Assembly: GCA_965153355.1 (NCBI GenBank)
Contig: OZ231126.1
Span: forward strand, 84,940,001-85,004,000
DNA length: 64,000 nt
Source: Flaccisagitta enflata
Lineage: Eukaryota > Chaetognatha > Sagittoidea > Aphragmophora
Direction of reading: 5' to 3'
The stretch's first letter is position 1. Every line of letters begins with the position of its first letter. The notes beneath the pieces were generated by a model. The model saw nothing but the letters and a program-made list of their open reading frames with translations, searched no databases and was not told the origin of the DNA. The position numbers and the translations under genes are program-made. Positions 1-14,432 of the stretch are shown here, piece by piece.

Positions 1-417
1 GCAAAAAAACATTGCAAAGACATCTGGAACCTCGATTCAATATTCCACTCATTCCTTTAGTATGTTTGTAGCAAATAATTGAAAAATCAAAAACACTTGT
101 ATTCCACTTTGCAGTTTTCTTCTATCGGAAACTAAAGGCATAAACTGATGTAGAAAACAAATCTGATCAAAACATTAGAAACAAAAACAGGACTGAATCG
201 AAATTCGAAACGCGTGGACGGAAAAATCAAAGACAAAGAAAAAAGTCCCGAAAAAAAAAAGAACCAGAACATTTCCAATCGCAATAAAGGATCATAATAA
301 CCAATAGACGAAAGAAGAAAATAACGAACACATATTAGAAAAAATAGGTAAAAAAAGGTAAAAAAAAAAAGAAAAGAAAACAAAACAAAACAAAAACAAA
401 CAAAAAACAACCCCAGA
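1..417. other. A-rich leader, no gene seen
   Basis: This stretch is A-rich on the plus strand with many stop codons in all plus frames. The minus frames give only Phe-rich translations of the A runs. It could be 5' UTR or promoter of the gene beginning at 418, but no TATA box or other promoter element can be assigned. Confidence 0.4.
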
Positions 418-561
418 ATGAAGCTGAAGATTGTAATCTTTGCGGCAACAGATGCGTTGCAATTGGCGGCCACGTTTCTGGCGAGTCACAGGCATTTAAG
501 CGAGTGCTTGAGTTTGCACTTGGAGTGCATTGGGGCCACCCGTTCAAACCAAAACAACAAT

Positions 562-620
<59 letters not shown>

Positions 621-1221
621 CTACAACAACAACAACAGCGATGGCGTCATCTTGTTGGCTTCGGAAGCGTTGGCGCCGTTGTTGAGAGACGACAAAGACG
701 ACTCCGTTGAAGCCAATCTCTTCAAAAAGATGACTGGAAAAGTAAAAGTCGACGAAGAAGAAGCTGACGACGCGCAACAACAACCAGACAACGACGATGC
801 GATCTCGATGGCCAGCGCTGCATCATCCTGTTACCACCTCCGCTCCGCCTGCATCACCATTCCTCCGGCAGCTTCCCTCTCAGTCGTCGACAATTTTGCG
901 CAGCGTCTGAGTCGACGCGGCGTGGAAGTCGTTTCCGGTGACGGCGTCGGCGGCGTCGTTGACGTGCTCATCGGCGTCGTCGGCAGATGGATCGAAGAAT
1001 GCGCCGGAGACGAACATCATCAGCAGCAGCAACCAAGAAGAATCGAAAGCCCGCGACCGATTTCGACGGCCCATGGAAACAACAGAGACAGTAGCAGCAG
1101 CAGCAGCGGCGGCAACAATGCGACGCTGCGTCGTGACTCGTCTCATCGGAAAACCGCGAAAAAGGTGGTAACGGTGATCAAGCGCACACTGCACATTTCC
1201 ACTGTTGGACCCGAATCCCAG
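418..1221 (+). CDS. Asn-tract hypothetical protein, exon 1
   Basis: This is an open frame from ATG 418 with coding-like composition. The first 40 residues are mildly hydrophobic. A poly-Asn tract from (AAC)n follows (about 553-636), then an acidic stretch, a Ser/Ala/Val-rich middle and a basic C-terminal part. I recognise no domain. The exon probably ends at 1221 because CAG|GTAGAG is a good splice donor there and falls exactly between codons (268 codons, phase 0). The next exon at 4063 opens in the same phase after a good acceptor. If unspliced, the frame runs 12 more codons to a TGA at 1258-1260, with an AATAAA at 1351-1356, giving a 280-residue single-exon alternative. Upstream is stop-rich, supporting ATG 418 as the start. 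Function unknown. Confidence 0.5.
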
Positions 1222-1350
1222 GTAGAGAGGGAAAACGAATTCTGTTGCAGAGCTGCATGACCTCGGCTTTTTTGCCAGATACAGATGAGCGTTTCTAAAG
1301 CGCATGTCTAGGAACTGTACAAATATGAAGCCGCTTTATTGCCAATATAG

Positions 1351-1356
1351 AATAAA
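1351..1356 (+). promoter_or_regulatory. Candidate polyadenylation signal AATAAA
   Basis: An AATAAA hexamer lies about 90 bases after the in-frame stop at 1260. It would serve the unspliced form of the 418 gene. In AT-rich DNA this hexamer is common, so it is weak evidence. Confidence 0.25.
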
Positions 1357-2920
1357 TTACAAAATTTCTCATGAGACAGCAAGTTGACGGGGCGTAGGGG
1401 GAGGTCCCGCCACTGCTGCCATGGTAGTACCTTTTGTTGAGATAACTAAGTTGTCGAACACCAACTTATTCAAGAAACAAAAAAGAGAGAGAGAGAAGGA
1501 AAAAAAAATAGGGAAAAAATAAAGCAAAAAAATGAAAAGGAAAAGAGAAAACAAAACTTAGTTGTTTTTTTTCTGAAACTATGGCAGTGATCACTGTTTT
1601 TAAGAATTGTAGGGCAGAAACATTAGTTAGTTTCTGTTGGGACACTGATTTTGTCACACACAGATTGGAGGGTGGCAGTAGTAAAAAATTCTACTCCACT
1701 ACGCAAGTTGAATGCCATATAGGTAGGCATGCCTTATAAGCGACTGCGCTCTATTGCTCTAGCCGTGCTCCACTGTGTTGCATTAGGTGACGTAATTTGA
1801 TGTTTAAAATTTCAAATCATTATACAGTACGATCGGCAGTACATAGAGGGCCTTCTACAGCTCGACTTTTTGAATGAGGAACAAAAAGCTTTGGTTTTTC
1901 TGAAAGCTGATGGCCCAAGGCACCGACTGAAAACAAAATTCCGCACCAAGTGATTTGAAATAAAACTGACAATTATTTTTCATCATTGCATGAAGAGCAA
2001 TAGCTCTGTGTGTAGCATGCAGAATATCAGCTAAGCAATTTTGCTCTCATAAGAGTCGCAGGTTCAACCAGACGTGTAGATTATTCTTTCCTGCCGAGTA
2101 GCAAAAATTTTCCCCTGTAATCTGCCAACAAGTCTTACTTCCCTAACTTACGTAGAACACAAGTCTTTGTTCAGCTATAATCATCAATAACTACACATTG
2201 TTGAAAGATAAGTAGAAAAAAATGGTGAGATTCAGAAAAGGCTTTAAAAAATCTTTCATTTGAGTCCAATCCAATCCTTGTAGCTCGAAGCGTTGAGAAA
2301 TGTGAGCAGTTTGAAGATTGCTTGTTGTTTTTGAAAATTGAGAAATGAATTGAGGAGTTTTCTTGTGCCATCTATCACGCCATACACTTGATTGTCTTGA
2401 TGTAAAATAAACTTGACTGAACAAACGCCAGAGGCTAAAAAAGCTCAAGAGCTACTGACGTTAATCCCCAACAATTTATTCACCAAAGAATTTTTGGATC
2501 ATGAAGACTCATTAGGTTTAAAAGCCCTGATTACAGTTCACAGAAAGGTAAGAGATTCCCCACGCAAAATAAAACAGTTTTTAATTCATTAAATTGTAAA
2601 ATCTTTCCACATGCGTCAAAGTTGCTACAATCTCACTGGCCCAGAAGATATTTTTTGTCTCTTTATATATCCAAGCAGAAAATAATATGTAAGTCAATAC
2701 TTAGCTGACCAATTGGGTTTGAGAAAAAAAAAAGGTCTTTGTGCCTAATGCTAAGGGACAATCTATGAGTCTGTAGGGACTGACATAAAATCGCACAAAA
2801 TGTTAGGTGACAAGGTCTGGGAAAAGAACCTTCAGAAGCTTTTCAAATCTTTACAGTGGTCTATAGAAGCAGGCGTTACCACGGCAGGAAGTCAGATAAA
2901 GTATTTAAACCATAGTATGA
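1357..2920. other. Non-coding stretch, probable intron
   Basis: No frame here has convincing coding character, recognisable domains or repeat structure. It lies between the two proposed exons of the plus-strand Asn-tract gene and is best read as part of a 2.8-kb intron. Confidence 0.4.
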
Positions 2921-2998
2921 ATTGATTTTGATTTTGATTTTGATTTTGATTTTGATTTTGATTTTGATTTTGATTTTGATTTTGATTTTGATTTTGAT
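2921..2998. repeat. (TTTTGA)n hexamer array
   Basis: About a dozen perfect copies of the hexamer TTTTGA lie within the proposed intron of the plus-strand gene. Confidence 0.9.
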
Positions 2999-3507
2999 TA
3001 AATGAGTTTTTTGTTCAAGTGAACGACGACTTATGTTCTAGGTAGCACTTAAAAACACAAAGAAAAAACAAAAACACCTCGAAAAAAACAAAGCTAAGTT
3101 AAAAACAATACAATTTACTCACTTTTAGACAAACCATGTCAATGAACTAATGGAAAAGAATGCTACTTGACTTCAAATCATATTCAACGGCCGAGCATAT
3201 TGCCAATGGCATTGCTGACCGCAATAAAGTGCTTTTAGAGAGAAAACTGATTTGATGAAACTGGCAGAACTGTTACTTTGACCCTATTTTTTCCGACGAA
3301 ATGATTCACCAACAGTGTAGAGTGGAACAGTTGTAGTAAAGTTGTAATTTTAACTGATAGTTTAATAACCTGATTTTGATCAAAGGGGGGAGATTTTGAC
3401 AAATCTGATGATCGAATTGACAAATCAAATCAAACCCAAGATTCACGCCTGGAAATCAAGATGCTCTTTACAATCTGTCGGCAGATGAGAATGCGAGACG
3501 ACCATAT

Positions 3508-3668
<161 letters not shown>

Positions 3669-3868
3669 TCCCCTATTCTTCTTTTTCTTCTTTCTTTTTT
3701 TTCTTTTGCCTCTTCATTTTATTTTTTTTTCTCTTCTTTTTTCCATCTGCCGATAGCTGCCGACACGCCCTTTGTCCTGCCGAGTAGCGGCGCTACCCGC
3801 TACTCCATAATCTACAGTGCTGGGTTCAAATTTTTTTCTTTTTGGTCAACTATTACAGCTAGAGGTAT

Positions 3869-3925
3869 GAAACTATGGACACCCCTGCTCACCCGTCCGC
3901 AACGATATCGTGACCCCGCGTCACT
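3869..3925 (-). mobile_element. Family A 5'-end fragment
   Basis: Contains the CCC-TGCTCACCCGTCCGCAACGATATCGTGACCCCGCG arrangement (given here in parts). It is the reverse complement of the GTTGCGGACGGGTGAGCAGG core found near the 5' end of Family A elements. No hairpin end is present, so this is a fragment. Confidence 0.4.
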
Positions 3926-4062
3926 TGCGTTGTACAATTCCATACGTTCCATTCAAACATAGGATATTCAGACGGGATACAATGCACTATCTATCGGCGC
4001 AGCTGTTCAGTCTGTATGTTTGCGTTCCGGCATTTCTATTTTGCAGTTGTTTCACAACACAG

Positions 4063-4335
4063 TACTCACAATGGCCACCTTCTTTATATCAATCCCAGGA
4101 TCATCATCAAGATCATCAGGAAAACGACGAAGACGAAGAATTCGATCCCAACGTTCAAAGAATGATCGACCAAAGAATGATCGACCAAATGACGGACGAC
4201 GCGCGCAAAGGCAAACGCGTCTCCAACGACAGCGACTCGGGCGTTTCCGGTGTTTCCACGGCAACGGAAGCGAACGCAGGAGAAAGACCGAAACCGACGG
4301 CAAAACCCATTTTCAGCGGAGGGCAGAAACGATGA
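4063..4335 (+). CDS. Asn-tract hypothetical protein, last exon
   Basis: This 90-codon open segment follows a pyrimidine-rich stretch and an acceptor (CACAG|TAC) and ends at TGA 4333-4335. Its composition is clearly protein-like: a His/Gln/Asp/Glu-rich start, an acidic DEDEEFDP motif, a tandem RMIDQ-RMIDQ duplication from a 15-bp repeat, then a Ser/Asp/Gly segment and a basic Pro/Lys tail (KPIFSGGQKR). It opens in phase 0, matching the donor at 1221, so the joined product would be about 358 residues. No family is recognised. Additional exons between 1222 and 4062 cannot be excluded. Confidence 0.5.
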   Translation, partial: YSQWPPSLYQSQDHHQDHQENDEDEEFDPNVQRMIDQRMIDQMTDDARKGKRVSNDSDSGVSGVSTATEANAGERPKPTAKPIFSGGQKR

Positions 4336-4396
4336 GAAAAGTCACGCCAATTCAGATCTAGATACGATACTAACAAAAACATGAATCGTCCATAAC

Positions 4397-4599
<203 letters not shown>

Positions 4600-4783
4600 A
4601 ACGTTGTGGGCACTATGCGCGGGTCTTAAATGGAGCAGAGAGACTCAACAAGACTTGTTCATGTAAATCCCTCCCATTGAGCCGACGGTTAAGTCGCAGA
4701 TATAAATAAGTCAAATGTGAGTGAATGAAAAACACGATCTCTGGAAATCCTACGAAACCACAGAACCACTGAACGAATCAATG

Positions 4784-4789
4784 AATAAA
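4784..4789 (+). promoter_or_regulatory. Candidate polyadenylation signal AATAAA
   Basis: AATAAA about 450 bases after the stop at 4335. It would end the 3' UTR of the plus-strand gene just before the Family A element that starts near 4960. Confidence 0.35.
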
Positions 4790-4958
4790 CTGATGAACGT
4801 AATGGTTGCATTTATAGACGAAGGAAGTTGAAGCAGCTGTGGAATGCTGCGATCTCACGCAGCTGCGCACCGAAAACGAAACAATTCCAAAGTGCGAACT
4901 CCTCTCGCTAAATTTTTCATCGAAAATGAAAATAGGAAGAAAAACGTCAAAGAAACGA

Positions 4959-5178
4959 AACAAGGCCGGATACACGGCTACCCCAGTCGCGTGCGGGTGG
5001 GCAGGCGCCATATTTGAGGTCACTTGATCATTTGGGCAGGAGCAGTGCGGCAAAAGACCGCAAAAAAAAAAAAGTAAAGTGTGACGGACAGACGGATGGA
5101 CGGCCGAACGGACCGACGGACAGACCGACGGACGGACCGACAAAGCATGGTGTAGAGTCGCGTAGCACGCGACTAAAA
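4959..5178 (+). mobile_element. Family A element, word AGTCGCGTGC
   Basis: A full-length copy. The 5' end is CAAGGCCGGATACACGGC (hairpin GGCC...GGC). The word AGTCGCGTGC follows at 4985-4994, then a conserved body, a GGAC/GACC tract (5090-5145) and the 3' hairpin AGTCGCGT-AG-CACGCGACT (5156-5174), ending TAAAA. The right hairpin arm GCACGCGACT is the exact reverse complement of the 5' word. No coding potential. The layout resembles Helentron-associated non-autonomous elements; that class is inferred. Confidence 0.7.
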
Positions 5179-5728
5179 CAAAAAAACATATTCAGTATAT
5201 GAAGGAAATGTTCTCTTTTTTTATTGAATCGATAATTTCGCAAGATGCATTCCTATGAACTTTGTGTATAAGCATGACATTATTTCCCTTAGCTTTCACA
5301 AATGTTGGAGAGAAATCCACTGTTCCTATTCTTGATTTATTAAGTAATAAGTGATAAGTAACTGGTCACGAAATCCTTTTCCGCGATCAGCAAATTTCGT
5401 CTTTTTTCTCCTTTGTGCTATTGATGACTTTGTCTGTATTTATACATATTTGTCTGTATTTGCATATATGTATACTTATATATAACTTCTAAGATATATG
5501 TTGTCTTTTCGAATATACTATTGTGTACCTTAGTACCTCATAGAAGCACGAAAGCGCTTAGCGTAGTAAGTTAGGACGTAAAGGTTGTCTTTATGTCAAC
5601 GTTATGACAGTTTTCAAGCATAGGCATAGGCATAGATTTAAGGTACTCTCAGGGCCTACTGAATTAAACCAATTTGGTCCGCAACTAAAAGAAACAAACG
5701 CGTTTACAAACGGAAGAGGAAAAAAAAT
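5179..5728. other. Non-coding stretch, nothing recognised
   Basis: AT-rich sequence with no open frame of coding character and no repeat beyond short TATA-like runs near 5460-5510. Confidence 0.4.
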
Positions 5729-5759
5729 TGAAAGAAAGAAAGAAAGAAAGAAAGAAAGC

Positions 5760-5839
<80 letters not shown>

Positions 5840-5840
5840 A
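5729..5840. repeat. (GAAA)n microsatellite
   Basis: A nearly perfect GAAA tetramer array with single-base interruptions (GCAA near 5759, GATA near 5802). Confidence 0.95.
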
Positions 5841-5893
5841 TCAAGAAAGAGTCAGAATCCTGTCTCGGGTAGAGAGGGGTAAAGTGGGTCCGC

Positions 5894-6086
5894 GGGGTAA
5901 AATGGGTCACTTACTTAGCCGTTTGAAAAAGGGGGTTGCCCCCTACACAGATGTATTTGGAGGCGATTTTTTTTTGTGGTAGGCGAGAAAACACGCTATG
6001 TCCATAACGATCCATAAAATTCTTCGTTTCGTCAATGAATTACGAGATATCAAAAAAATATTCGAACAAGTGACCCATTTTACCCC
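5894..6086. mobile_element. MITE with GGGGTAAAATGGGTCACTT ends
   Basis: The first 19 bases (5894-5912) are perfectly repeated in inverted orientation at 6068-6086. The element is about 193 bp and non-coding. A related GGGGTAAAGTGGGTC lies just outside at 5876, so the true ends may be slightly wider. No target duplication was identified. Confidence 0.7.
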
Positions 6087-6173
6087 ACCTCACCCTACTC
6101 ATCCATGAAAAAAATCGGTTAAATTTCCACATGAAAAGAAGACTTTTGTCTTTACTTGTTCTGGGTAATATTT

Positions 6174-6191
6174 GCTGTGTGTGTGTGTGTG

Positions 6192-6288
<97 letters not shown>

Positions 6289-6302
6289 TGTGCGTGTGTG
6301 TG
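6174..6302. repeat. (GT)n microsatellite
   Basis: Nearly pure GT run with a few interruptions, ending in GTGCGTGTGTGTGCG. Confidence 0.95.
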
Positions 6303-6320
6303 CGGAATGTCACGATTATC

Positions 6321-6427
<107 letters not shown>

Positions 6428-6435
6428 TCTCTTAC

Positions 6436-6506
6436 CAGTGTGCTGATTCTTCACAAATGCCCGTGGAACTTCGAATTTCCATTGTTGTTGTTGTTGTTGT
6501 TGTTGC

Positions 6507-6569
<63 letters not shown>

Positions 6570-6923
6570 CCTTCCTGACTCATGACGCTTGACGGTCTCC
6601 TTTGAGCGTAATGATGCCGTCTTCCGGGGGACAAGGCATTTCTGCGGGACGGAAGTGAAGCTTCGCTTAACTCGCCATCCTCATCCTCCTCTTCCTCCTC
6701 CTCTTCCTCCTCCTCTTCCTCGCCATATTCGCTCGATGGAACCTCGTTTTGACCACCACCACCACCACCACCACCACCGTGAAGATAATGGTGGTAGCGG
6801 AAGCTGTGATGATGATAGAGGTGGAAGTGGTGATGATGATGACGTTCAACACTTCCGTCTGCGCCGCCGCTGCCACCGCCGCCGCTGCCGCCGCAGCCGC
6901 AGCCGTCGTCTGTAGAGCCGAAA
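6436..6923 (-). CDS. Low-complexity minus-strand gene, Gly/His/Glu/Gln exon
   Basis: The 488-base exon opens after a strong acceptor (pyrimidine tract ending CCCCCACTTAG) and closes at a strong donor (ACTG|GTAAGAG). Its product is low-complexity: a Cys/Gly/Ser start, a His/Tyr-rich block, poly-Gly, an acidic Glu run with DEDGELSEASLPSRR, then a SPGRRHHYAQRRPSSV segment, a long poly-Gln tract from (CAA)n, and WKFEVPRAFVKNQHTG. Incoming phase is 2, which matches the donor of the large exon at 7929-11439 about 1 kb upstream; outgoing phase is 1. The flanking introns hold the CA/GT and CT tracts. No domain is recognised and the next exon was not found. Confidence 0.5.
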
Positions 6924-7001
6924 CTAAGTGGGGGAAAAACATCGGACAGAAGTTGAAATGAAGATTTATCCCAGGACATTGTGTTTGTGTGTTTGTATAA
7001 G

Positions 7002-7214
<213 letters not shown>

Positions 7215-7514
7215 GATTGAGAGTGTGTGTTACTTTTCCGTGGGTAAAGGTCGGTGCAAGTGCATGAGCATCCATCTTGATATGGCGTCCGAAACGGATT
7301 TGTCAAGCCAATGCTTTGGTTGAGAATGAGTTGAATTACGACCAAAAGCACTCACACATAAGCAATAGCTCTCCCATCAGTGACATATGAAATGGAAACC
7401 AATCTTTTAAATTGCATTTGGATCTTTTTTTTCGTGCAAGAAAAACGAGCGAGTAAAATGTAAGTTGCTCTAGAAATGAACTGATGAAAAGGTTGAGAGG
7501 TTGGGAATGGTGGA

Positions 7515-7515
<1 letters not shown>

Positions 7516-7549
<34 letters not shown>
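7516..7549. repeat. (GA)n microsatellite
   Basis: A short GA run followed by CAGACAGACAGACA-type repeats to about 7575. Confidence 0.9.
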
Positions 7550-7555
<6 letters not shown>

Positions 7556-7640
7556 CAGACAGACAAACAGATAGAGGAAGACCGAACAAAAGAGACAAAT
7601 GAAAAAACCGCCTCAAAAAAGAAAAGAAAACCCAACAAGT

Positions 7641-7852
7641 GACGCCGGTTCACAATATCGTTGCGGATGGAAAGGCAGGGACGTCCCACCCACCCACATA
7701 CCCCCCCCCCACAAAAGAGAAATACAATCAAGTATCTAAAGTGCTCGTTTTTCCACTTTTTAACTCAATCATTCCGGACCAACAAATTGACTGACCACAG
7801 TCCGACGGACGGATAAAAACTCTTAGAGAGTGGCATGTCCGCAACTAAAAAG
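7641..7852 (+). mobile_element. Family A element, word GTTGCGGA (degenerate)
   Basis: The 5' part carries CGTTGCGGATGG and GGCAGGGACG near 7660. The middle has the TTTTTCCACTTTT-AACTCAATCA body. The 3' end has CCGACGGACGGAT, CTCTTAGAGAG and GTCCGCAACTAAAAA. The 3' GTCCGCAAC matches the reverse complement of the 5' GTTGCGGA word. It sits in the proposed intron of the minus-strand gene. Confidence 0.5.
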
Positions 7853-7928
7853 CCTCCTTTGTTTCAATGACTCGTATAAATGACGGTAATTATCCACAGC
7901 CCGTAACTCAATTATAAGATATATCTAC

Positions 7929-11439
<3,511 letters not shown>

Positions 11440-11678
11440 CTGTTAGTGAAAATGAAGGAAAATGAGGGAAATATATGAAACGTATTAAAATCTATTTTGA
11501 GGGAAACGAGGGGGAGAAGAAACGAATACTATGACAAATTTTAATTCCCGAAGTTGTTCAAACCCTCGGGAAAAAGTAATAACTCGATTTCTTTTTCTGA
11601 ACGGCTTTCTTGTTGTGTTCCACGATAGTGGAACACTAAAGATTCAGAGATTTCTCTGTAACGTCTGTAACGTTTTTT

Positions 11679-12378
11679 TGTATGTCACACAGCCCAGTTT
11701 TTTCCAGAGTATATCACATAACCCAGAATTCTCTATTCTCCAATATATGACTCGGACAATGTTACATAGTATGTCACACTACCCAGTTTTCTCCAATGTA
11801 TGTCACACAGCCCAGAATTCTTTGATGTATGTCACACCACCCAGTTTTCTTTGATGTATGTCACACAGCTCAAGTTCTTCAATATATGACACAACACCCA
11901 GTTTTCTCTGATGTGTGTCGCACAGCCCAGAATTTTCTCATGTATGTGACACCACCCAGTTTTCACCCATGTATGTCACACAGCCCAGAATTTTCCGATG
12001 TATGTCACACAGACCAGAATTCTCTCATATATGTCACACCACCCAGTTTACTCCAATGTATGTTATGCCACCCAGTTTTCTCCGATGTATGTAACAACAC
12101 CCAAATTGTTCCGATGTATGTCACACAGACCAGAATTCTCCGAGGTATGTCACAACACCCAGTTTACTCCGACGTATATCACACTTCCGACGATTTTTCG
12201 ATGTATGTCACACCACCCAGTTTTCACCAATGTATGTCACACAGCCCCAAATTCTCCAATGTATAACACATCACCCAGTTTTTCTGATGTATGTCACACA
12301 GCCCAGAATTCTCCGATGTATGTCACACCTCCTAGTTTTCTCCAATGTATGTCACACTGCCTAGTTTTCTCCAATGTA
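11679..12378. repeat. 29-bp minisatellite, block 1
   Basis: Two alternating 29-bp units share TATGTCACAC at the start and continue CACCCAGTTTTCTCCGATG or AGCCCAGAATTCTCCGATG. Units diverge by a few substitutions and occasional indels. Because 29 is not a multiple of 3, all three frames read through as MYVTPPSF-, CMSHSPEF- and SDVCHT-like peptides. This is a repeat artefact, not a gene. Confidence 0.9.
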
Positions 12379-12883
12379 CAGTAGATGTCGTCTAGACTTG
12401 GAAGTACGGGGGAGCTCATAACCTGACTATCAGTATAGTGAAGAGATTGATATTATGCTGGTGTAATGTATAGACCCTAAGGGGTTGACGATGGGGTATG
12501 GCATCCCCCTACGGCTTACCTTAGGAAAAAAATATTGAGTGTAAAATTATAGGATCAATCACTTATTTTGCAGAATTTCAGCTTCATCTATTTGCTTGAT
12601 TTGCAAAACCAGCACCGGATTTGAACCTGGAACCTTTAAATTAACTGATCATAATGAATCTTAAGTCAAGTGAGTAAACCACTCGACCAATTTCAGCAGC
12701 TGTTCACATAGAGCGAATTTGATTTAGTGTATTCAAGACAATTTTCAATCAACAGAGCTGCCATACCCCATCGTCAACCCTATAGGACATAAGCATTATA
12801 CACATTCAGTTTCATTTGATTTGCACAAATAGTATTTAGGGTATGAGAGCCCCCATATTTCCAAGTCTAGACGACATCTACTG
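12379..12883. mobile_element. TA-flanked MITE with CAGTAGAT ends
   Basis: This 505-bp element has about 40-bp terminal inverted repeats, starting CAGTAGATGTCGTCTAGAC and ending in its complement, flanked by TA on both sides (12377-12378 and 12884-12885). It splits a minisatellite unit exactly: ...CCAATGTA | element | TATGTCACAC.... TA duplication and CAGT ends suggest the Tc1/mariner group, but it has no transposase frame. Confidence 0.85.
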
Positions 12884-13091
12884 TATGTCACACTATTCAG
12901 TTTTCTCCAATGTATGTCACACCACCCAGTTTTCTCCGATGTATGTCACACAGCCCAGAATTCTCTGATGTATGTCACACCACCCAGTTTTCTCTGAATG
13001 TATGTCACACAGCCCAGAATTCTCTGATGTATGTCACACCACCCAGTTTTCTCCAATGTATGTCACACATCCCAGAATTCTCCAATGTATG
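12884..13091. repeat. 29-bp minisatellite, block 2
   Basis: A continuation of the same array after the inserted 505-bp element, with about seven 29-bp units of the two alternating types. Confidence 0.9.
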
Positions 13092-13381
13092 ATAGGTGGA
13101 ACAATATCCCTCACTATTCCCAAACTGAAATATGGAACAGGGCCTTGTGAGCCCTCACTGACTAGTTACTATGCGCATCACTCCTAGTTTTCCATTTAGC
13201 AAAACTAACTTAGCAAACATCCATTCTGAGTCTAACCCAAAAACTGATGCTTACCAAAATAGCTAAGGGCAAATGATTGGTACCTGTGTTACCAAAATTC
13301 AACAAATCACCCGAGGGTAACATTGTTAAGAAACCATACCCTTGAAGGATAGAATCGAGGTCAAGCTTAATGCGATTGCCA
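13092..13381 (+). mobile_element. Dispersed element with GGTGGAACAATATCCCTCA end
   Basis: A 290-bp segment interrupting the minisatellite. It runs from GGTGGAACAATATCCCTCA, through CCCTCACTGACTAGTTACTA and CACTCCTAGTTTTCCAT, to ACCCGAGGGTAACATTG and AAGCTTAATGCGA. A near-full inverted copy is at 22594-22877 and a partial copy at 45795-45903. Class unknown; non-coding. Confidence 0.75.
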
Positions 13382-13431
13382 TATGTCACAACACCCAGTT
13401 TTCTCCGATGTATGTCACACAGCCCAGAATT
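13382..13431. repeat. 29-bp minisatellite, block 3
   Basis: Just under two units of the 29-bp array stranded between two inserted elements. Confidence 0.85.
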
Positions 13432-13672
13432 CACTGATCAAGAGGGATTTGATGTCAAGTGAGTTAACCACTAGACCAATTCTGGCAACTGTTTGAGCAG
13501 AGCAAATTTGTTTTACTATATTCAAAAGAATTTTCTATCCATAGAGCTGCCATACCCCATCGCCAACCCTATAGGACAGAAGCATTATACAGACACAGTT
13601 TCATTTCATAAGCGCAAATGGTAATTAAGATATGAGGGCCCCTGTATTTCCAAGTCTAGACGACATTTACTG
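13432..13672 (+). mobile_element. 5'-truncated copy of the CAGTAGAT MITE
   Basis: This matches the right half of the 12379-12883 element: GTCAAGTGAG, GCCATACCCCATCG, CAACCCTATAGGACA, and terminal CCAAGTCTAGACGACATTTACTG. It ends at TA 13673-13674. The left half is missing. Confidence 0.8.
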
Positions 13673-13679
13673 TACAACC

Positions 13680-14236
13680 ATTTATGTCACACAGCCTAGA
13701 ATTATCCAATGTATGTCACACCACCCAGTTTCCTCCAATATGTGTTTTTGCCAGGCTCCTTAAAATTACGTGGAGAGAGCCCGGAATGCTCTGTCAGAGA
13801 AATTACTAAAGAAAGGCCAGTATATCACACCACCCAGTTTTCTCCAATGTATGTCACACAGCTCAAAATTCTCCAATGTATGTCACACCACCCAGTTTTC
13901 TGTAATATATGTCACACAACCCAGAATTCTCTGATGTATGTCACACCACCCAGTTTTCTCCGATGTATGTCACACAGCCCAAAATTCTCCGATGTATATC
14001 ACACCACCCAATTTTCTCTGACATATGTCTCACTGCTTGGAATTCTCCAATGTATGTCACACCACTCAGTTTTCTCCAAATATGTTACATAGCCCAGAAT
14101 TCTCTGATGTATGTCACACCACCCAGTTTTCTCTGATGTATGTCACACACCCCAGAATTCTCCAATGTATGTCACACCACCCAGTTTTCTCCAATGTATG
14201 TCACCCAGCCCAGAATTCTCTGATATATGTCACACC
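13680..14236. repeat. 29-bp minisatellite, block 4
   Basis: More units of the same array. A unique insert of about 75 bp (13743-13818, with GCCAGGCTCCTT and CTGTCAGAGAAATTACTAA) interrupts it near its start. Confidence 0.9.
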
Positions 14237-14432
14237 GTGGGACCGCCCACAGGCGGCAGTGGGACCGCCATCAGGCGTCAGTAGGACCGCCCGCAAGTGG
14301 TAGTAGAATGCCCACAGGCAGCAGTTGGACCGCCCACAGGCGGCAGTGGGACCGCCCATAGGCGACAGTGAGGCGGCCCTAAGGCGACAGTGAGGTCACC
14401 CACTGGTGGTAGTTTGGCCGCCCACAGGCGAC
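14237..14432. repeat. GC-rich 22-25 bp minisatellite
   Basis: About eight degenerate copies of GGGACCGCCCACAGGCGGCAGT. Each unit contains a small palindrome (CCGCCCACAGGCGG). It abuts the 29-bp array directly. Confidence 0.85.

Noticed and set aside
4810-4960. Plus-strand exon candidate TKEVEAAVECCDLTQLRTEN after a TTATAG acceptor
   Set aside because: Short and runs into a Family A element; the preceding AATAAA suggests it lies beyond the gene's end.
11829-12384. Open frames reading MSHHPVFSDVCHT repeats
   Set aside because: Tandem 29-bp repeat with no stops in any frame; no start, splice or composition evidence for a gene.
14237-14432. CRISPR-like array of short palindromic units
   Set aside because: No unique spacers. 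Units are contiguous and degenerate, and the genome is eukaryotic.
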